A stretch of DNA of 64,000 nucleotides from Cohnella baijiui. GTDB taxonomy: Bacteria; Bacillota; Bacilli; Paenibacillales; Paenibacillaceae. Positions within the stretch are counted from its first letter, which is position 1, and every line of letters starts with the position of its first letter. The notes under the pieces were generated by a model, which searched no databases, was not told the DNA's origin, and worked only from the letters and a program-made list of their open reading frames with translations. Shown here in pieces: positions 17,241 through 26,476 of this stretch. The stretch lies in the NCBI RefSeq assembly GCF_020731285.1, contig NZ_JAJFOW010000003.1:124001-188000 (forward strand). Reading direction: 5' to 3'. Position numbers and translations under genes: made by a program.

Positions 17241-17939
17241 ATGAATAAAATGGCTTTGCTACTCGTATTGGCAATCGGATTGACTTTCGTTATGACGGCA
17301 TGTAGTTCCAAGGAAACCGCAGCCCCGAGCGTCGGCGCGTCCGAAGAAAGCACGATGGAGCATGCGACAATGGGCTCCGAAAGTCCTCCGGCTTCGAACC
17401 AGCCGGCAATGTCGCCGTCAGTTTCCCCGTCGGCTTCGCCGTCTAAGACGGAAGGACAAGAGGCATCGGCGAGCCCGTCCCCATCGGCAAGCGCTGCGAA
17501 TTCGCCAATAGAGTCACCTAAGGAAACGCCCAAGGAAACTCCAATAGAGACGCCGAAGGAAACGCCGAAGGAAACGCCCAAGGAAACGCCGAAGGAAACG
17601 CCCAAGGAAACGCCCAAGGAAACTCCAATAGAGACGCCGAAGGAAACGCCCAAGGAAACGCCCAAGGAAACGCCCAAGGAAACTCCGCAACCGAAAAGCT
17701 ATACCGTCGAAATTAAAAATTACGATTACTCCACGAGTGAACTGACTGTCCCTACCGGTTCAAAAATCACTTTCGTCAATAAAGATGCGGCAGAACATAC
17801 GGCTACGGTTGACGGCAAATTCGACACCGGCTTCTTGAAGCAGGACGAATCGTACACCGTTACGGTAGACAAAGCCGGCGAATATGAAGTATACTGCCAA
17901 CCGCATCCGTTTATGAACATGAAAATTATTGTGAATTAA
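17241..17939 (+). CDS. Cupredoxin-domain lipoprotein with KETP repeat linker
   Basis: Surface lipoprotein with a blue-copper-like domain, probably for electron transfer or copper binding. 232 residues: lipobox TAC near residue 18, a Ser/Ala/Pro-rich stretch, a long linker of (K/I)ETP units at about 93-151, then a plastocyanin-like domain at about 155-232. Copper ligands are visible as His in AEHTATV, then Cys, His and Met in YCQPHPFMNM. ATG 17241 follows AGGAG; upstream in-frame codons lack an RBS. Third gene of the sigma/anti-sigma operon. The repeat linker probably varies in length between strains and spans the cell wall (inference). Confidence 0.9.
   Translation: MNKMALLLVLAIGLTFVMTACSSKETAAPSVGASEESTMEHATMGSESPPASNQPAMSPSVSPSASPSKTEGQEASASPSPSASAANSPIESPKETPKETPIETPKETPKETPKETPKETPKETPKETPIETPKETPKETPKETPKETPQPKSYTVEIKNYDYSTSELTVPTGSKITFVNKDAAEHTATVDGKFDTGFLKQDESYTVTVDKAGEYEVYCQPHPFMNMKIIVN
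17519..17690 (+). repeat. In-frame minisatellite coding for (P-K/I-E-T)n
   Basis: Tandem 12-base units, mostly AAGGAAACGCC(C/G) with some AATAGAGACGCC variants, give about fourteen tetrapeptides. A block of units (IETP followed by KETPs) is itself repeated, which points to expansion by slippage or unequal exchange within the gene. Confidence 0.85.
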
Positions 17940-18283
17940 ACGCAAAGCCACGGGTCTTCTGCACTAGTGCAATGATCGCCGGGTTACCCTCTCAAACAAC
18001 ATCCGAGATGACAAGCTGGCATGGCCTTTGAGAGGTCGTGTCTTTTTGTCCAACGGATAGTCATTCCGGGTCGGAAACGCTCTGTTGGGAGTTAAAGATC
18101 TATAACGGTATTTCAAAATCATTTGTTTGATGCCATCGCTTCAGTTCCACCTGCAATAATTAGTCTAAGCCCTGTCATGAAATTTTCATCATCTGTACCG
18201 CCGACATCAATAGCTTCCATTTGTTGCCGGCCCCTAAGCTCCGCCGCGCGCGTCGCCGGCCGCAACTTCGGCAAGGACGGCGG
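17940..18283. other. Intergenic region between convergent transcription units
   Basis: Holds one hairpin with T-tail at 17988-18046 and otherwise no open reading frame or motif I can support. It separates the cupredoxin operon (plus strand) from the isomerase/dehydrogenase operon (minus strand). Confidence 0.6.
17988..18046 (+). terminator. Putative terminator after the cupredoxin operon
   Basis: Inverted repeat CCTCTCAAA (17988-17996) and TTTGAGAGG (18027-18035), with a 30-base loop, followed by TCGTGTCTTTTT. The long loop lowers confidence. Confidence 0.5.
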
Positions 18284-19114
18284 CTATCCGTTCGTCCCGC
18301 CGATCATGATGCCGAGCTGATGCGCCGTATCGTAAGCCGCCTGCAGCGGATCGGCCGCGTACGGGCTTATTTCCGCGGTCAGCGTATCGTCGTAGCCGAT
18401 TTCCCGCAGCGCCTGCCGGACGGCTGCCCAGTTGACGTCGCCGGCGAGCAGCGGGACGAAGCCGCCGCCGTTGCCGACGGCGGTTTTGAAATCTTTCACG
18501 TGAATTTTGGCGATGCGCCGGCCGAGAATCCGGATCCATTGCTCGGGGTACCCGTACAGCAGGACGTTGCCGACGTCGAAATAAAAGCCCGCGTATGCGG
18601 AATCGAGCTCGTCGACGTAGCGGGCCGCCTCGAGCGGCGACAGCAGAAATTTGTTCCAAACGTTCTCGACGCCGATGCGCACCTTCCGCTTCTCGGCTTC
18701 GGCCACGAGCAGCCGCAGCTCCGCCTGGCTCCGTTCGTAGCATTGATCGTACGATGTCTCCGCATTGACCGTCCCGGGCACGACAAGCACCGTATCCGCC
18801 CCGAGCAGCTCGGCCAGCTCCAGCTGGCGGACGACGACGCGGCGGCCTTGCTCGCGCACTTCCGGATTCGGCGACGACAGCGAATGCTGCCAGAGCAGTC
18901 CGGTCGACAGGCTGCGCAGCCGCAGTCCGCCGCCGCTGACGAGCCGGCCGACCGCTTCGGCTTCGGCCGCCGACATATCCATCGTCAGCCCGATGCCGCC
19001 GGGCTCGTACAGATTCAGCTCGATCGCCTCGAAGCCGGCGTCGGCGGATGCGGAGACTACCCGCTCAAGCGAGGTGTCGGCGGGGAAGCACCACTGGTTG
19101 ATCGACTTCAGCAT
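18284..19114 (-). CDS. Sugar phosphate isomerase/epimerase family TIM barrel
   Basis: 276 residues of the xylose-isomerase-like / AP-endonuclease-2 fold. Typical divalent-metal ligands are visible: Glu in IGVENVWNKF (about residue 150), Asp in YFDVGNVL (about 180), His in AKIHVKDF (about 206) and Glu in TAEISPY (about 247). Members interconvert keto and aldo sugars or epimerise cyclitols and 3-keto sugars. The start overlaps the end of the dehydrogenase gene by seven bases, so the two are co-translated; such pairs often oxidise a sugar or inositol and then isomerise the product. Exact substrate unknown. Confidence 0.88.
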   Translation of the reverse strand: MLKSINQWCFPADTSLERVVSASADAGFEAIELNLYEPGGIGLTMDMSAAEAEAVGRLVSGGGLRLRSLSTGLLWQHSLSSPNPEVREQGRRVVVRQLELAELLGADTVLVVPGTVNAETSYDQCYERSQAELRLLVAEAEKRKVRIGVENVWNKFLLSPLEAARYVDELDSAYAGFYFDVGNVLLYGYPEQWIRILGRRIAKIHVKDFKTAVGNGGGFVPLLAGDVNWAAVRQALREIGYDDTLTAEISPYAADPLQAAYDTAHQLGIMIGGTNG

Positions 19115-20103
19115 GCCGCGCCCTCCTTCTCATCATCGGGCAGAGCGACCGGCAGCCGCGAAGCCGCCGATTCGTTCGCGGCCAGCGTAACGGCCAGCGT
19201 CCTGGCCGCTTCGGCGTAATCGCCCAGCAGCAGCTCCTGCCGGCCGGTCCGCACGGCTTCCACGAACGCCTTGTCCTGCTCCAGGTAAAAGTCGGTGGTC
19301 GACTTGATCGTCCTATCTTGGCCGTCGTCGACGATGCGCAGAACCGGCCCATCGATCGACAAGTAGAAGTCGCTGCCGAAAAACTCGATTCCGCCGCGGC
19401 CGACGTAGTTGGCAAGGCAAGTGCTCGTAATATTGCCGATCGCGCCCGAGCGGAGCGTGAACGAGACGGTGCCGACGTCGTAGGCCGTCGCCTCCGGGTC
19501 GATCTTGCGCAGCGAACGCTGCTCGTGAATGGCTTGAACGTCCTTGAATTCGCCGGCCAAATAGCGGATCAGATCAAGCTGATGCGTCGATTGCTCGACC
19601 AGCTGCCCGCCCGACAATTCCATCATGCGCCACCACCGAATGTCCGGCATGCCGCCGAAGCGGTACGACATGACCAGATCGATCTGCTTGTCGGCCAGGT
19701 ACGACTTGGCTTTGGACACGATGTCCATGTAGCGGAGACAGTAACCGGAAGTATTAATAATGCCGCCGTCGCGGATGGCCCGTTCCTTGCGCCGCACTTC
19801 GTTCATGTCGAGGCCGACCGGCTTCTCGACCAGCAAGTGGACGCCTTTGCGCGCCGCCTGCTCCTCGATATCGCCGCGGGCGAACGGAGGCGTGCAGACG
19901 AACAGGGCGTCTATGGTCCCCGACGCGATCAGCCTTTCCGCGCTGTCGTAAGCCGCCGCGCCGTACTTGTCCGCCATTTCGGCGCATCTTTCCCGATTGA
20001 TGTCATGTACGGCGGCGATGTGGGCATGCTCCATTTGCAGCAGCTTCCCGATATGGGCCTCCGCCATTCCGCCGACTCCGATAAAGCCGATATTGACCGT
20101 CAT
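19108..20103 (-). CDS. Gfo/Idh/MocA family NAD(P)-dependent oxidoreductase
   Basis: 331 residues. Rossmann motif IGFIGVGGMAEAHIGKL at the N-terminus, then DALFVCTPP, LVEKPVGLDMNE (the conserved EKP), and the C-terminal beta-sheet domain with GGQLVEQSTHQLDLIRYL, where the active-site His usually lies. ATG 20103 follows GGAGG; the frame is open upstream without another RBS. First gene of a pair with the isomerase/epimerase and downstream of an AraC regulator on the same strand. Oxidises a sugar, cyclitol or derivative; substrate unknown. Confidence 0.9.
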   Translation of the reverse strand: MTVNIGFIGVGGMAEAHIGKLLQMEHAHIAAVHDINRERCAEMADKYGAAAYDSAERLIASGTIDALFVCTPPFARGDIEEQAARKGVHLLVEKPVGLDMNEVRRKERAIRDGGIINTSGYCLRYMDIVSKAKSYLADKQIDLVMSYRFGGMPDIRWWRMMELSGGQLVEQSTHQLDLIRYLAGEFKDVQAIHEQRSLRKIDPEATAYDVGTVSFTLRSGAIGNITSTCLANYVGRGGIEFFGSDFYLSIDGPVLRIVDDGQDRTIKSTTDFYLEQDKAFVEAVRTGRQELLLGDYAEAARTLAVTLAANESAASRLPVALPDDEKEGAAC

Positions 20104-20254
20104 GTTCGACTTCCTCCCGGTACATCCGTATATTGCAGGGCAGCGCCGCTGCTCGGATAATTCCAAGGTAATGCATTCGGACAGGAAAGTCGTTACCGAA
20201 ACAGCGCAGCAATTTACACAAAACCGCCCGGTCGGCGGCCATAGGGGACGAGCA

Positions 20255-21046
20255 TCAGCCGAAATGGACCTGCTGCAGCTTGCGCCATTCAGTCGGGGAT
20301 ACGCCTTCGGCCCGCTTGAACCATTGGGAGAACGAATGCAGCCGGGAGAAGCCGAGCTGTCCGGCAATTTCGGCGATTTCCTTCTCCGAGGAGCTGAGCA
20401 GCCATTTCGCCTCCGACATGCGGCATTGCTGCTGGTACCGTTTCGGGCTCATATGGTACATATGCTCGAACAGACGGCGGAAGCCGGCTTCGCTGAAGCC
20501 GGTCAAGACGGCAAGATCCGACATTTGAACGCCGTGCTGCAAATTTTCGCGGATATAGTCGGCCGCCTTCGTAATCGTCAACGCCTGTTGATCGGTCTGC
20601 ATATGCTCAAGCAAAAAGAGGATGAGCACCTCCGCCCACGACAGATGCGCCCGCAGCTTCTCCTTGAGCGGCGAAGCCTGGATGCGCAGCCATTCGCGGA
20701 ACAGCCGCTCGAAACGGTCCTTGTCGAGGCGGGAGAGCGCGAAGACGGCCGGACGATCCGCCTTCGCAAGCCGTTGCAGCAGCTTCCCGATCGCCGGCGG
20801 AATATGCGCCAGATGCAGCACTCCGTAGCGGTTGTGGCCCGCTCCTTCGAACCGGTGGTCCATCCGGGCCGGAACGATGACGACATGGCCCGCCTGGAGG
20901 GCGATTTTCCGTTCGCGCCATTCGAAGACGCCGCGCCCTTCCATCAGCAGGCTGATTTCCAGCGTCGCATGATGGTGAAAGCCGACATCCGCCCAGTCGT
21001 CGCTTCTCATGCCGATGAAGCTGCGTATTTGAAATTGATCGACCAT
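20255..21046 (-). CDS. AraC-family transcriptional regulator with cupin sensor domain
   Basis: 263 residues. N-terminal cupin-like ligand domain at about 1-140 (FHHHATLEISLLMEGRG, then ALQAGHVVIVPARMDHRF), and two C-terminal helix-turn-helix units at about 165-258 (MSDLAVLTGFSEAGFRRLFE; LGFSRLHSFSQWFKRAEG). The gene lies 151 bases upstream of the dehydrogenase/isomerase genes, same strand, and probably regulates them in response to their sugar. GAGGGAT precedes the start. Confidence 0.9.
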   Translation of the reverse strand: MVDQFQIRSFIGMRSDDWADVGFHHHATLEISLLMEGRGVFEWRERKIALQAGHVVIVPARMDHRFEGAGHNRYGVLHLAHIPPAIGKLLQRLAKADRPAVFALSRLDKDRFERLFREWLRIQASPLKEKLRAHLSWAEVLILFLLEHMQTDQQALTITKAADYIRENLQHGVQMSDLAVLTGFSEAGFRRLFEHMYHMSPKRYQQQCRMSEAKWLLSSSEKEIAEIAGQLGFSRLHSFSQWFKRAEGVSPTEWRKLQQVHFG

Positions 21047-21274
21047 GCGTCAATCCCTCCGGGAAGGAAACGAAATCGCTTTTATTATAGTGAACGCAAG
21101 CCGCGAAAGGCCAGCCTTTCGGCAAAAATCGTTTCGCCGACGGGACGACGAAACGCGTTGACGGATCGCAAAAGGATTTTCCCCATCATCGTCGAATCGA
21201 TATCGTAAGAGTGTGAGTAACCTAACCAATGGAACAAGCGATAATTACAATATATAAGAATGGAGGTTGACAGG

Positions 21275-21871
21275 ATGAGAGATTGGGATGATGCGTATAC
21301 CAGCGGAAACTTTCGAGACTTCTGGGATCTCCCGTACCCGTCTCAAGAATTGGTCGCGTTCGTGGCTTCCATGGACCTTCCCTCTAGCATTGCCGTTTTG
21401 GATGTAGGCTGCGGCGCAGGCAGCGAAGCCATTTTCCTTGCCCAGCGGGGATATCGCGTAATCGGCGTCGATCTGAGTGCCGCTGCCTTGAACATCGCAA
21501 GGGAACGGGCAAACAAGGCGGAGGTTCAGGTGGATTGGCGTCAGGGCGATGCCTTGGAATTGCCGTTGGAAAACCGGTGCGTGGATATGGTCAATGATCG
21601 CGGATGTTTTCACATTATCGCCGAAGAAAATCGGGGGCGTTTTGCGGAGGAAGTCGCGCGGGTGCTCAAACCGGGCGGGGTGATGCTGCTCAGAGGCTGT
21701 CGCGACCAGGCAGAAGCAGGACATTTTGTCTCCGTGACCGAACAATCAGTGGCCCGGCACTTCAGCCGGTATTTTAAACATGGCCCGGTGCTGCCGATCC
21801 AGATGACGGTCGGCAAAGGCTATAGCGAAGAAGGAATGAAGGGCAACCTGGTCGTGTTGAAAAGAAAGTGA
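21275..21871 (+). CDS. Class I SAM-dependent methyltransferase
   Basis: 198 residues with the class I methyltransferase fold: motif I VLDVGCGAGSEAIFL at about 42-56, acidic end of strand 2 in VIGVDLSAAAL, DALELPLENRCVDMVNDRG (motif post I and II), and VARVLKPGGVMLLRG. Resembles small thiopurine- or tellurite-type methyltransferases, but substrate residues cannot be assigned. ATG 21275 is chosen because GGAGG lies 8 bases upstream; the earlier ATG 21260 has none. The following hydrolase gene begins 23 bases after the stop. Confidence 0.9.
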   Translation: MRDWDDAYTSGNFRDFWDLPYPSQELVAFVASMDLPSSIAVLDVGCGAGSEAIFLAQRGYRVIGVDLSAAALNIARERANKAEVQVDWRQGDALELPLENRCVDMVNDRGCFHIIAEENRGRFAEEVARVLKPGGVMLLRGCRDQAEAGHFVSVTEQSVARHFSRYFKHGPVLPIQMTVGKGYSEEGMKGNLVVLKRK

Positions 21872-21894
21872 TTCATATGGAGGAGGAGCCCTGG

Positions 21895-22914
21895 ATGTGG
21901 CATCCGGATCATTATGTGAAGTGGTTATACGGAAGCGTGAATCCCTCCGAGAAATTTCAGGCATCATCACAACAAGAATGGAGCGAGTGGAGAGAGCGTC
22001 TGCGGCAACGGTTTGTGGAATTGTTAGGCGGACCTGCACCGGAGAGTTCCGAACTTGCTCCGGTTCTTCTTGAATCCGAAGATTGCGGTGATTATATCCG
22101 CCAAAGGATTCAAATCGAAACGTATCCCGGGCTCCATATGCCGGTCTATGTCCTCGTTCCAAAAGAAAGCAAAGGGCGATCGGGAGCCGTAATCGCCTGT
22201 CACGGCCACGGATATGGAAGCAAGGATATCGTCGGATTAACCGCGAGCGGAGAGAAGAAGACCGGGGACATCGGCTACCAAAAAAACTTTGCCGTAGAAC
22301 TGGTTCAAAGAGGATATATCACGGTCGCGCCGGAATTACTGGGTTTTGGCGATCGGATGCTGGTCGAGGACGAGGAAGCGCGGGAACACAATTCCTGTCA
22401 TCGTCTATCTACTTTTCTACTGGCCATGGGTCAAACGATGGCAGGATACCGCGTATTTGAAACGCTGCGCTGCGTCGATTATTTACTTGCGCGCCATGAC
22501 GTGGATGCGGATCGAATCGGATGTATGGGGATTTCGGGCGGAGGGCTTGTCTGCTCGTTTGCCGCGGCGATAGACGATCGAATTTCCGCAGCTGTCGTCA
22601 GCGGATTTGCCAACACCTTTCAAGATAGCATATTATCCATTCGCCACTGTATCGACAATTATGTTCCGGGTCTTTCGCTAGTTGCGGAAATGCCGGATAT
22701 CCTCGGATTGATTGCTCCAAAGCCTCTTCTGGTCGAAGCCGGGACAAGAGACCCGATTTTCCCCGTACACGCCACCTTGAAAGCCTTCGAGAACATTCGG
22801 GACGTTTACCGGCTGTTGGATAAAGAAGAAAAGCTGGAATTCGATCTTTTTGAGGGCGATCATGAGATATCGGGAAAAGCAGCCTACGATTGGTTTCGAC
22901 GAGTCTGGTCATGA
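21895..22914 (+). CDS. Alpha/beta hydrolase (acetyl-xylan-esterase / dienelactone-hydrolase-like)
   Basis: 339 residues. The triad can be read: nucleophile Ser in GCMGISGGG, Asp in EAGTRDPIFPV, His in FEGDHEIS near the C-terminus. An oxyanion-type motif ACHGHGYGS lies at about 99-107 and the early PGLHMPVYVLVP strand is typical of large esterases acting on carbohydrate esters. No signal peptide, so cytoplasmic. The start at ATG 21895 is set by GGAGGAGG eight bases upstream, although the frame is open further 5'. Probably co-transcribed with the methyltransferase; substrate unknown. Confidence 0.85.
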   Translation: MWHPDHYVKWLYGSVNPSEKFQASSQQEWSEWRERLRQRFVELLGGPAPESSELAPVLLESEDCGDYIRQRIQIETYPGLHMPVYVLVPKESKGRSGAVIACHGHGYGSKDIVGLTASGEKKTGDIGYQKNFAVELVQRGYITVAPELLGFGDRMLVEDEEAREHNSCHRLSTFLLAMGQTMAGYRVFETLRCVDYLLARHDVDADRIGCMGISGGGLVCSFAAAIDDRISAAVVSGFANTFQDSILSIRHCIDNYVPGLSLVAEMPDILGLIAPKPLLVEAGTRDPIFPVHATLKAFENIRDVYRLLDKEEKLEFDLFEGDHEISGKAAYDWFRRVWS

Positions 22915-23064
22915 TGCGGTCTCCTTTCTACGATTCTTGTCAATGAGAATGGGTGGAGACACAGCAGCTTTTGCTGTAAGTTATCAGAATGTTCGAATGG
23001 CGCACCGGCTGTCTGTGTCCCCGTTATTTTTGATCGTGTCACAAAGGCCTGCCTGTTCAGCAGA

Positions 23065-25704
23065 TTACAGCCATTCTTTGAATTTGCGAATATACCAGGT
23101 TTTGATTGTCTGCGTCAACACGCAATAGCTGAGAAGCGTTGCGATCAACCACGGGAAGTAGCTGAGCGGCAGCGGCTGCAATCCGACGCTCTCGCCGAAG
23201 CTGGTGAACGGGAACGTGATTCCGAATGCCATGATGGCTCCCGTCAGGAGCATCACCGGAAGGCTTGCCGTGCTTTGGATAAACGGAATTTTTTGCGTAC
23301 GAATCATATGCACGATAAGCGTCTGGGAGAGCAAACCTTCGATAAACCAACCGGACTGGAACAACGATTGATGCTCGACCCCGTTGGCCGAGAACACGAA
23401 CCACATCAAGCCATAGGTCGTAATGTCAAAGATCGAACTGATCGGTCCGATGAACATCATAAACCGGCTGACCGATTTCGAATTCCATTTTTTCGGGGTC
23501 TGCAAATACGCTTTGTCCATGCGATCCCAGGGAATCGAAAGTTGCGAAATATCGTACATCAAGTTTTGGATGAGCAAGTGGATGGGCAGCATGGGCAGGA
23601 AGGGGATGAAGGCGCTCGCCACCAACACGCTGAACATATTGCCGAAATTCGAACTGGCTGTCATTTTAATATACTTGATCATGTTGCCAAACGTTTTGCG
23701 GCCTTCGATCACGCCTCGCTCCAAAACCATCAAGCTTTTCTCCAGCAAAATGATATCGGCGGATTCCTTGGAAATATCGACGGCCGTGTCTACTGAAATC
23801 CCGACATCCGCTTCTTTCAGGGAAATGGCGTCATTGATGCCGTCCCCCATGAATCCGACCGTATGCCCTTTGCTTTTCAGCACGCGAACGATTCTCGCTT
23901 TTTGCAAGGGGTTTACTTTGGCAAATACATTTGCTCTTTCGGCGACGATGGCCAATCGTTCGTCGTTCATTTGCTCGATCTCGTTGCCCAGCACAGCGTC
24001 CGCGATCTCAAGCCCGACTTCGTTGCACACCTTGCGAGTCACCGCCATGTTATCGCCGGTAATCACTTTGATATCGATGCTGTTTTCCTTCAATGCTCGA
24101 ATCGCTTCTACGGCACTTTCCTTGGGTGGATCTAAAAAAGCAAGATACCCGACCAAAATAAGATCCTTCTCATCCTTCAATCCGTATGCTTCGTTCCGGG
24201 GCGGGGTCTGTTTGATCGCGACAGCCAGGACCCGCAGACCCTCAGCATTCAAGCCGTTAACGAAAGCCATTGCTTTCTCGACGGTTTCCTTCATAACGGG
24301 TACGATCCGCCCGTTGTCGGAGACGTGCGAGCAAATGCCGAGCACTTCTTCCATCGCTCCTTTACAGATCAGGAGATGCTCGTTATCCATTGTCTCTAGT
24401 ACTACGGACATCCGACGACGATTGAAATCGAAGGGGATTTCATCGATCTTGGTGTAATTTCTTTCTGCGCCGAGCACTTCGGTCAACTCAGCATGCTCCA
24501 GCACGGCTACATCCAGCAAGTTTTTCAATCCGGTCTGATGATAGCTGTTCAAATACGCATATTCCAGAACTTTTCGATCCTCATGGCCGTTTATATCGAG
24601 GTGTCGTTCCATGATGATTTTATCCTGTGTCAAGGTGCCGGTTTTGTCTGTACACAAGATGTTCATCGCGCCCAAATTTTGAATGGAATTGAGCCTCTTG
24701 ACGACAACTTTGTTGCGGGCCATGATGGCGGCGCCTTTGGCCAAGTTGGCGGAGACGATGACCGGCAGCATCTCCGGCGTTAATCCGACGGCTACGGATA
24801 CGCCGAACAACAAGGCTTCCCCCCAGTCGCCTTTGGTAAATCCGTTAACCAAAAGAATAATCGGGACCATGATGAACATGAAACGGATCAGCACAAAGGT
24901 GATGCTTCTGACCCCTTTGTCGAAGCTGGTCAATGGCGGTTTGCCGATCAGGGTGCTCGCCATCGATCCAAAATAGGTACGGGTGCCGGTGGCGACAACG
25001 ACCCCCGTAGCCGAGCCGCTAATCACATTCGTTCCCATGTAGCAAACATTGTTCAGTTCGAGTGCGTTCACCGGCTTCTGCTGCTGTTTGCGCGTCACTT
25101 TATGAACGCCGCGCGGCAGCGTATCCATTTTCTCTACCGGCATGGCTTCACCTGTTAGCGCGGATTCACCGACATGGAGATCTTTGGAGGAAATCAGCCT
25201 GATATCGGCAGGCACCATATCGCCTGCAGAGAGATGAACGATATCTCCGGGAACGAGCAACTCCAGATCGATTTCCTTTCTCTCCAATTGCCGGCTGACC
25301 GTTGCCGTCGTTTTGACCATGGCTTTCAGTTTTTCCGCAGTTCTCGCCGAGCGGAATTCCTGCGAGAAGGTAATGATCACACTGACGGCAACCATGGTGG
25401 AAATGGTGATCAGCGCTTTGATATCATCGGTAAAGTACGCGAACAAACCGAGGGACAACAGGATCAGGATAAACGGATTTTTGAAGCAGGACAGCAGTTG
25501 CAAATACCAAGCGGGCGTTTTCTCATGCGCAATCCGATTTCTTCCGTATTGATCCAATCGTTTTCTTGCCTCGTTCTCCGTAAGCCCCTCGGGACGCGTA
25601 TCTAACTCTTCCATCAAATCGTCTTCCATCACCATGGAAGACTGGATTAAACGTTCTGCGATTTCTTTGTTCAGTTGTTCGTTTTCTTTGATTCTTTTGC
25701 TCAT
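23065..25704 (-). CDS. mgtA: Magnesium-translocating P-type ATPase
   Basis: Imports Mg2+ using ATP. 879 residues, close to E. coli MgtA (898). N-terminal cation-ATPase domain (GLTENEARKRLDQYGRN), actuator motif LTGEAMPVEK, phosphorylation motif CTDKTGTLTQDK, hinge GDGINDAISLKEADVGISVD, and C-terminal membrane helices (IHLLIQNLMYDISQLSIPWD) characteristic of type IIIB Mg2+ pumps. ATG 25704 has GAGGAGG upstream; the frame is open to GTG 25830, but that stretch runs through a terminator hairpin. Controlled by an M-box leader (26070-26240) that should terminate transcription when Mg2+ is plentiful. Confidence 0.95.
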   Translation of the reverse strand: MSKRIKENEQLNKEIAERLIQSSMVMEDDLMEELDTRPEGLTENEARKRLDQYGRNRIAHEKTPAWYLQLLSCFKNPFILILLSLGLFAYFTDDIKALITISTMVAVSVIITFSQEFRSARTAEKLKAMVKTTATVSRQLERKEIDLELLVPGDIVHLSAGDMVPADIRLISSKDLHVGESALTGEAMPVEKMDTLPRGVHKVTRKQQQKPVNALELNNVCYMGTNVISGSATGVVVATGTRTYFGSMASTLIGKPPLTSFDKGVRSITFVLIRFMFIMVPIILLVNGFTKGDWGEALLFGVSVAVGLTPEMLPVIVSANLAKGAAIMARNKVVVKRLNSIQNLGAMNILCTDKTGTLTQDKIIMERHLDINGHEDRKVLEYAYLNSYHQTGLKNLLDVAVLEHAELTEVLGAERNYTKIDEIPFDFNRRRMSVVLETMDNEHLLICKGAMEEVLGICSHVSDNGRIVPVMKETVEKAMAFVNGLNAEGLRVLAVAIKQTPPRNEAYGLKDEKDLILVGYLAFLDPPKESAVEAIRALKENSIDIKVITGDNMAVTRKVCNEVGLEIADAVLGNEIEQMNDERLAIVAERANVFAKVNPLQKARIVRVLKSKGHTVGFMGDGINDAISLKEADVGISVDTAVDISKESADIILLEKSLMVLERGVIEGRKTFGNMIKYIKMTASSNFGNMFSVLVASAFIPFLPMLPIHLLIQNLMYDISQLSIPWDRMDKAYLQTPKKWNSKSVSRFMMFIGPISSIFDITTYGLMWFVFSANGVEHQSLFQSGWFIEGLLSQTLIVHMIRTQKIPFIQSTASLPVMLLTGAIMAFGITFPFTSFGESVGLQPLPLSYFPWLIATLLSYCVLTQTIKTWYIRKFKEWL

Positions 25705-25774
25705 GTTCGCTTCCTCCTCGTCCGACAACTTTCGCTCGAAAGCCGTCTTTGCATTTTCTTCCAAATGTGGACAC

Positions 25775-25804
25775 AAAAAAGCTCTCCCTGTATCAGAGAG
25801 AGCC
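25775..25804 (-). terminator. Second intrinsic terminator in the mgtA leader
   Basis: On the minus strand, GCTCTCTCTGATACAGGGAGAGC is a strong hairpin (split here as GCTCTC / GGGAGAGC arms) followed by TTTTTTGTG. It lies about 70 bases before the mgtA start and 220 bases beyond the riboswitch terminator, so mgtA has two leader terminators in series. Confidence 0.75.
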
Positions 25805-26019
25805 GGAGGAGCCGATACGGCAGTCTTCACGCTTGCATGTCAAATACGCATACTTAAATACATTCGCCCAACGATCGGGGAATGGAAAATAAAGTATGGG
25901 GAACATGCAGGAGCGCCAGACTTTCGGCATGCTCTCTGTACAGGATGTCGATTCCAGTTGGGCAATCGGCAACTCGGTCCACTGTCCATTGACATGTTCC
26001 CCCCTTATCTTGGTAAAAT

Positions 26020-26050
26020 GAAAAAACCCTCTAGATGACCTAGAGGGTTA
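26020..26050 (-). terminator. Terminator of the M-box expression platform
   Basis: On the minus strand AACCCTCTAG and CTAGAGGGTT form a perfect 10-bp stem followed by TTTTTT. The 5' arm can instead pair with CTAGGGGGAG at 26076-26085, the 3' edge of the M-box, giving an antiterminator. Confidence 0.85.
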
Positions 26051-26069
26051 AAAAAGCGCACAAAAAGCA

Positions 26070-26240
26070 CTTTCGCTCCCCCTAGTCGAGCTTTGGCACT
26101 ATACAACGTAAAGAGCGATCGCTCTTAGCCACCTTAAGAAGAGCCTTACGCCGGCAATTCCTGTTCTACCCGTTGGCATCTTTCGATATTTCCGGGCAGT
26201 GGCCTATGTTCGTATAGGAGCCTCACCTAACGAGGTCGTT
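26070..26240 (-). promoter_or_regulatory. M-box (ykoK) Mg2+ riboswitch
   Basis: The minus strand carries M-box signatures in order: CTCGTTAGGTGAGGCTCCTA (26220-26240), CCACTGCCCGGAAATATCGA, AAGATGCCAACGGGT, CTTAAGGTGGC and GTGCCAAAGCTC, then an intrinsic terminator. Known M-boxes fold with Mg2+ and free a terminator; the gene downstream encodes a Mg2+ P-type ATPase, as expected. Confidence 0.93.
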
Positions 26241-26476
26241 ATGAATCCTAGGCCATCGTATTCCTTGTTTTTGGTTTTGTCAAGATAAAATTGATAATGC
26301 AAACCAATACGAATCCATGTGCAACGGATAAGTCCAAGTTAGGTTATGCTATGAGTCAAAAAAGGGTTACGCCCTCCTGCAAACAAAGGCTCACCTGCAA
26401 CGTAGCGCAATCTGTGCGAAAGAAGTATAATCATAGTTAACAATGTTGAATGAGAAGACGTAGGAGAAGAGCATAC

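Noticed and set aside
17519..17690. Short regular repeats as a possible CRISPR array
   Set aside because: Units are 12 bases with no spacers, in frame, and code for KETP repeats.
18221..21208. Several long plus-strand open frames opposite the isomerase, dehydrogenase and AraC genes
   Set aside because: Shadows produced by high GC third positions of the minus-strand genes; translations show no family motifs.
23423..24457. 344-codon plus-strand frame opposite mgtA
   Set aside because: Antisense shadow; Ser/Thr-rich without domains, while the minus strand encodes all P-type ATPase motifs.
25705..25830. N-terminal extension of MgtA from GTG 25830
   Set aside because: It runs through a terminator hairpin, lacks family similarity and an RBS; ATG 25704 has GAGGAGG.
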